Source: JBHIBC01 sp046758905 (lineage in GTDB: Bacteria; Acidobacteriota; Polarisedimenticolia; Gp22-AA2). Taken from it: a stretch of 64,000 nt of DNA. The stretch is from positions 8,518 to 72,517 of the forward strand of contig JBHIBC010000005.1 in assembly GCA_046758905.1 (NCBI GenBank), written 5' to 3'. Below, one piece after another: positions 62,213-64,000 of this stretch (positions within the stretch are counted from its first letter, which is position 1; each line of letters starts with the position of its first letter). The notes beneath the pieces are model-generated. The model searched no databases and was not told the DNA's origin. It worked only from the letters and a program-made list of their open reading frames with translations. A program made the position numbers and the translations under genes.

Positions 62213-63340
62213 TCAATCCCCGGCCGGCATCACGACGTACTTGGCGACGTACCGCTCCATCTCCTCGCGCTGCTCGTCGGGCACCGTGAGTATGATGTTC
62301 GGGAGGATCCTCGAGCCGATCTCGTAGAGGATGAACGAGTCGAGGAGGTCGTCTTCCAGGACGCGCACGAGACGGTCGAGCGCGGGCTCGGCGCGCACCT
62401 CGTCGTCGCGGTCCATGTAGACGCCCAGGAGGTTCACGAAGCACTCCCACTCCTCCTGGTTCGTCCAGTTGTGCTCCGCGTCCCCCATCATTGCCTTGCG
62501 GTGATCCGGCTCGCCGATCCACACCGCCTTGCAGGCGGCGTAGGTTATCCAGTGGGCGGCGGAATCCTCCGACGCCGAAATGTAGATGCGGACATCGTCG
62601 CCCTCGCGCCTCGCGAAGGACCGGGGGACGAACCTCTCATCGTGAACCTTGACCCCCAGCTCCCCGGCAAGCCGCTTGACGTTCTTCATGAGGCTCCAGT
62701 GACCCGGCTTGAGGGCCAGGCCTCGTACGTAGGCGGCCCTGGCCTGTCTGGCGCGACCGAGCCGGATGAGCGCATCCCCCTCGTAGAGGTAGAGCCGGTG
62801 GTCGTACGGGTTGACCTTGATAGCCTTGCGATAGAGCTTGAGGGCCTTCTTGTGCTCGCCGGTGAAGTAGTAGCAGCTGCCCGCGAGCGACAGTGCCTGG
62901 TAGCAGCGCGGATATGCTTTGGCGATGCCAAGGAACGCCCCCAGAGCCTCGGCGTACTCCTTCTTGTTGAAGTGAGGCTCGGCGGCGATCAGCTCGACGG
63001 CACGCTCGTCCATCGGGAACTCCATCAACTCGCGCCGACCCCCGGACTCCACCCGGACCCAGGGCCGGGCCAGCTCGCCGCCACGGGCCGGCCAGAAGGC
63101 GTCCGCGTACTCCTCCGGCGCCACATCCTTCAACTCGTCCGCAGTGGCGAAGACGTACCTCGTCTCTGACTTCTCCATGAGATCGAGGATCTCTGCGGGC
63201 GTGAGGAAGGGAGGTTGCCTTTGATCGTCGTCAGCGGCCCACGCAGCCGCGCCGTGACCCATCAAGATGCAGATGTAGGCCAGCGCGGCCCTTACAAGAC
63301 TGCGGGTGCGCGGTGCGCTGAAGGTGTGCTCTGTGGTCAT
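62213..63340 (-). CDS. Exported TPR-repeat protein
   Basis: A 375-residue protein with a signal peptide (RSLVRAALAYICILMGHGAAAWA). Residues about 110-220 hold three TPR units (EALGAFLGIAKAYPRCYQALSLAGSCYYFTGEHKKALKLYRKAIKVNPYDHRLYLYEGDALIRLGRARQARAAYVRG shows two and a half). The C-terminal 130 residues have no recognised domain (RIYISASEDSAAHWITYAACKAVWIGEPDHRKAM). The start at 63340 is preferred, GGAGAC lying 8 nt upstream; a frame extension to 63394 lacks a signal. Function unknown. Confidence 0.8.
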   Translation of the reverse strand: MTTEHTFSAPRTRSLVRAALAYICILMGHGAAAWAADDDQRQPPFLTPAEILDLMEKSETRYVFATADELKDVAPEEYADAFWPARGGELARPWVRVESGGRRELMEFPMDERAVELIAAEPHFNKKEYAEALGAFLGIAKAYPRCYQALSLAGSCYYFTGEHKKALKLYRKAIKVNPYDHRLYLYEGDALIRLGRARQARAAYVRGLALKPGHWSLMKNVKRLAGELGVKVHDERFVPRSFARREGDDVRIYISASEDSAAHWITYAACKAVWIGEPDHRKAMMGDAEHNWTNQEEWECFVNLLGVYMDRDDEVRAEPALDRLVRVLEDDLLDSFILYEIGSRILPNIILTVPDEQREEMERYVAKYVVMPAGD

Positions 63341-63784
63341 GGGTGGGGTCTCCGTCGAACAGCGGCGAGAAGCAGAACCGCGCGCCCTCTTCACAATATG
63401 GCCCCACCTCGCCCGCCCGGGGAGCGCGGCCGAGCCGGAGGCGCGGATCAGAGTCCGCAGGAGGTCCGATCAAGATCCATTGGTGCTGTCAGGGTTCTCG
63501 GCGGAGTCTATCCAGAGCCGGAGCCCGGTGCAAGTGCCGGGTGCCCGAAGCTGGCGCCGCGCGGCCCATCCGGTGGACGGAATCCCGTGTGGCCGGGATG
63601 CTTGAGCACGTGGCTCTTGTAGTAGAATATGCGGCAAATCCGCTGAGTTTCCTTGAGCACGAGGAGGTTCGGTGCGCGCGCGCGAGGCGTCCCCGGCAGG
63701 CCACTGTGGTTTGAGCGAGCATGCCCCGATCGCCCTCGCCGGCATTGGTTCGCGCGGTCGCGTCGCCAATGCGTCTGGGCAGCC
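63341..63784. other. 444-bp region without a supported gene
   Basis: Several open frames exist but none has a ribosome site or family match. A -10-like TAGAAT (63623-63628) lies 15 bp after TTGAGC, and the word CTTGAGCACG repeats at 63601 and 63652. Base composition drops in GC from about 63600 rightwards. Confidence 0.4.
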
Positions 63785-64000
63785 GTGAAGATCTGGGTTG
63801 GAGTCACCGATAACGAGTGGTTCGGCTTCCTCCGAAAGCGGCCGGCGATTGACGAAGTGAACTTCTGGCAACCCAGCGGACGCAAGAGGTTCGGGGCACT
63901 AGGACCCGGCGGGCTATTTCTATTCAAGCTTCACAGTCCCACCAATTACTACTCGGAGCATAAAATAGTTTGCGTTCGCGCGTCCGACATGGTACGCTTT
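63785..64000 (+). CDS. HNH-type endonuclease, N-terminal fragment (3' end outside window)
   Basis: From GTG 63785 an open frame continues to the window end for 72 codons. It reads KIWVGVTDNEWFGFLRKRPAIDEVNFWQPSGRKRFGALGPGGLFLFKLHSPTNY, which I recognise as the conserved N-terminus of a family of putative HNH restriction endonucleases. After NYYSEHKIVCVR the sequence departs from the usual continuation (N-x-I-V-G-G-G-F-F), so a divergent or damaged gene is possible. No clear ribosome site. Less GC-rich than the rest of the window, consistent with transfer. Confidence 0.55.
   Translation, partial: MKIWVGVTDNEWFGFLRKRPAIDEVNFWQPSGRKRFGALGPGGLFLFKLHSPTNYYSEHKIVCVRASDMVRF

Noticed and set aside
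63470..63927. Two overlapping minus-strand frames before the terminal gene
   Set aside because: They overlap each other and the HNH-type gene on the plus strand, have no ribosome site and no recognisable domain.

Overview
This is a high-GC bacterial chromosome segment with very tight gene packing, many ATGA/GTGA/TGATG gene overlaps, GTG and TTG starts, and good sigma70-type promoters (TTGACA/TATAAT-like boxes 17-18 bp apart). The gene mix suggests a member or relative of the Acidobacteriota, perhaps of the Polarisedimenticolia/Thermoanaerobaculia kind: ACE-like M2 and M1/S9 peptidases, a BNR/VPS10-type propeller, a DUF362 + DUF6599 pair, Ser/Thr kinase + FHA, a thrombospondin-type-3/cohesin secreted protein and a fused 2-oxoacid dehydrogenase E1. 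This placement is inference from gene content only. There is no rRNA, no CRISPR array and no complete insertion sequence.

Layout. 1-3.3 kb: end of an unknown gene, SDR oxidoreductase, TenA-like protein, arginase-family hydrolase and a TlpA-like lipoprotein thioredoxin. 3.3-7.8 kb: fused E1 alpha/beta of a branched-chain-type 2-oxoacid dehydrogenase, divergent from a Ser/Thr kinase-FHA pair. 7.8-16.6 kb: YyaL-type thioredoxin protein, cold-shock protein with a long leader, TolB-like lipoprotein, NSS transporter, S9 peptidase, STAS protein, a small membrane protein and an ABM monooxygenase. 16.7-22.4 kb: SLC12-like permease, LysM lipoprotein, TPR protein, M2 peptidase. 22.6-26.7 kb: translationally coupled asparagine synthetase-flippase-methyltransferase operon. 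26.7-34 kb: thioesterase, HAD phosphatase, CAT-anticodon tRNA, DUF1579 protein, CPBP protease, an AlaDH/PNT-like dehydrogenase with a decayed tandem copy, and an exported methyltransferase. 34-45 kb: sulfatase-superfamily lipoprotein, BNR propeller, zinc-ribbon protein, a DUF3179 gene with an in-frame UGA, M1 aminopeptidase, DUF362 and DUF6599. 45-51 kb: one signalling operon (solute-binding lipoprotein, histidine kinase, NtrC-type regulator, stand-alone receiver). 51-57 kb: two secreted cohesin-domain proteins. 57-64 kb: minisatellite repeats, a duplicated DUF222/HNH protein, amidase, TPR protein, and a truncated HNH-type gene in a more AT-rich end.

The most notable item is the DUF3179 gene at 40058-40960. 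An in-frame TGA stands exactly where this family has the first Cys of its CxxC motif, giving UxxC. It is followed by an 8-bp hairpin with loop GGTCT, the apical-loop sequence of the classical E. coli fdhF SECIS, at the expected distance. The gene reads as an undescribed selenoprotein that ordinary annotation would split in two. Secondary points of interest are the orphan solute-binding protein/two-component operon with a 60-bp repeat bracketed by ATGA junctions, the doubly broken dehydrogenase paralog, and the cohesin/dockerin-like secreted pair.
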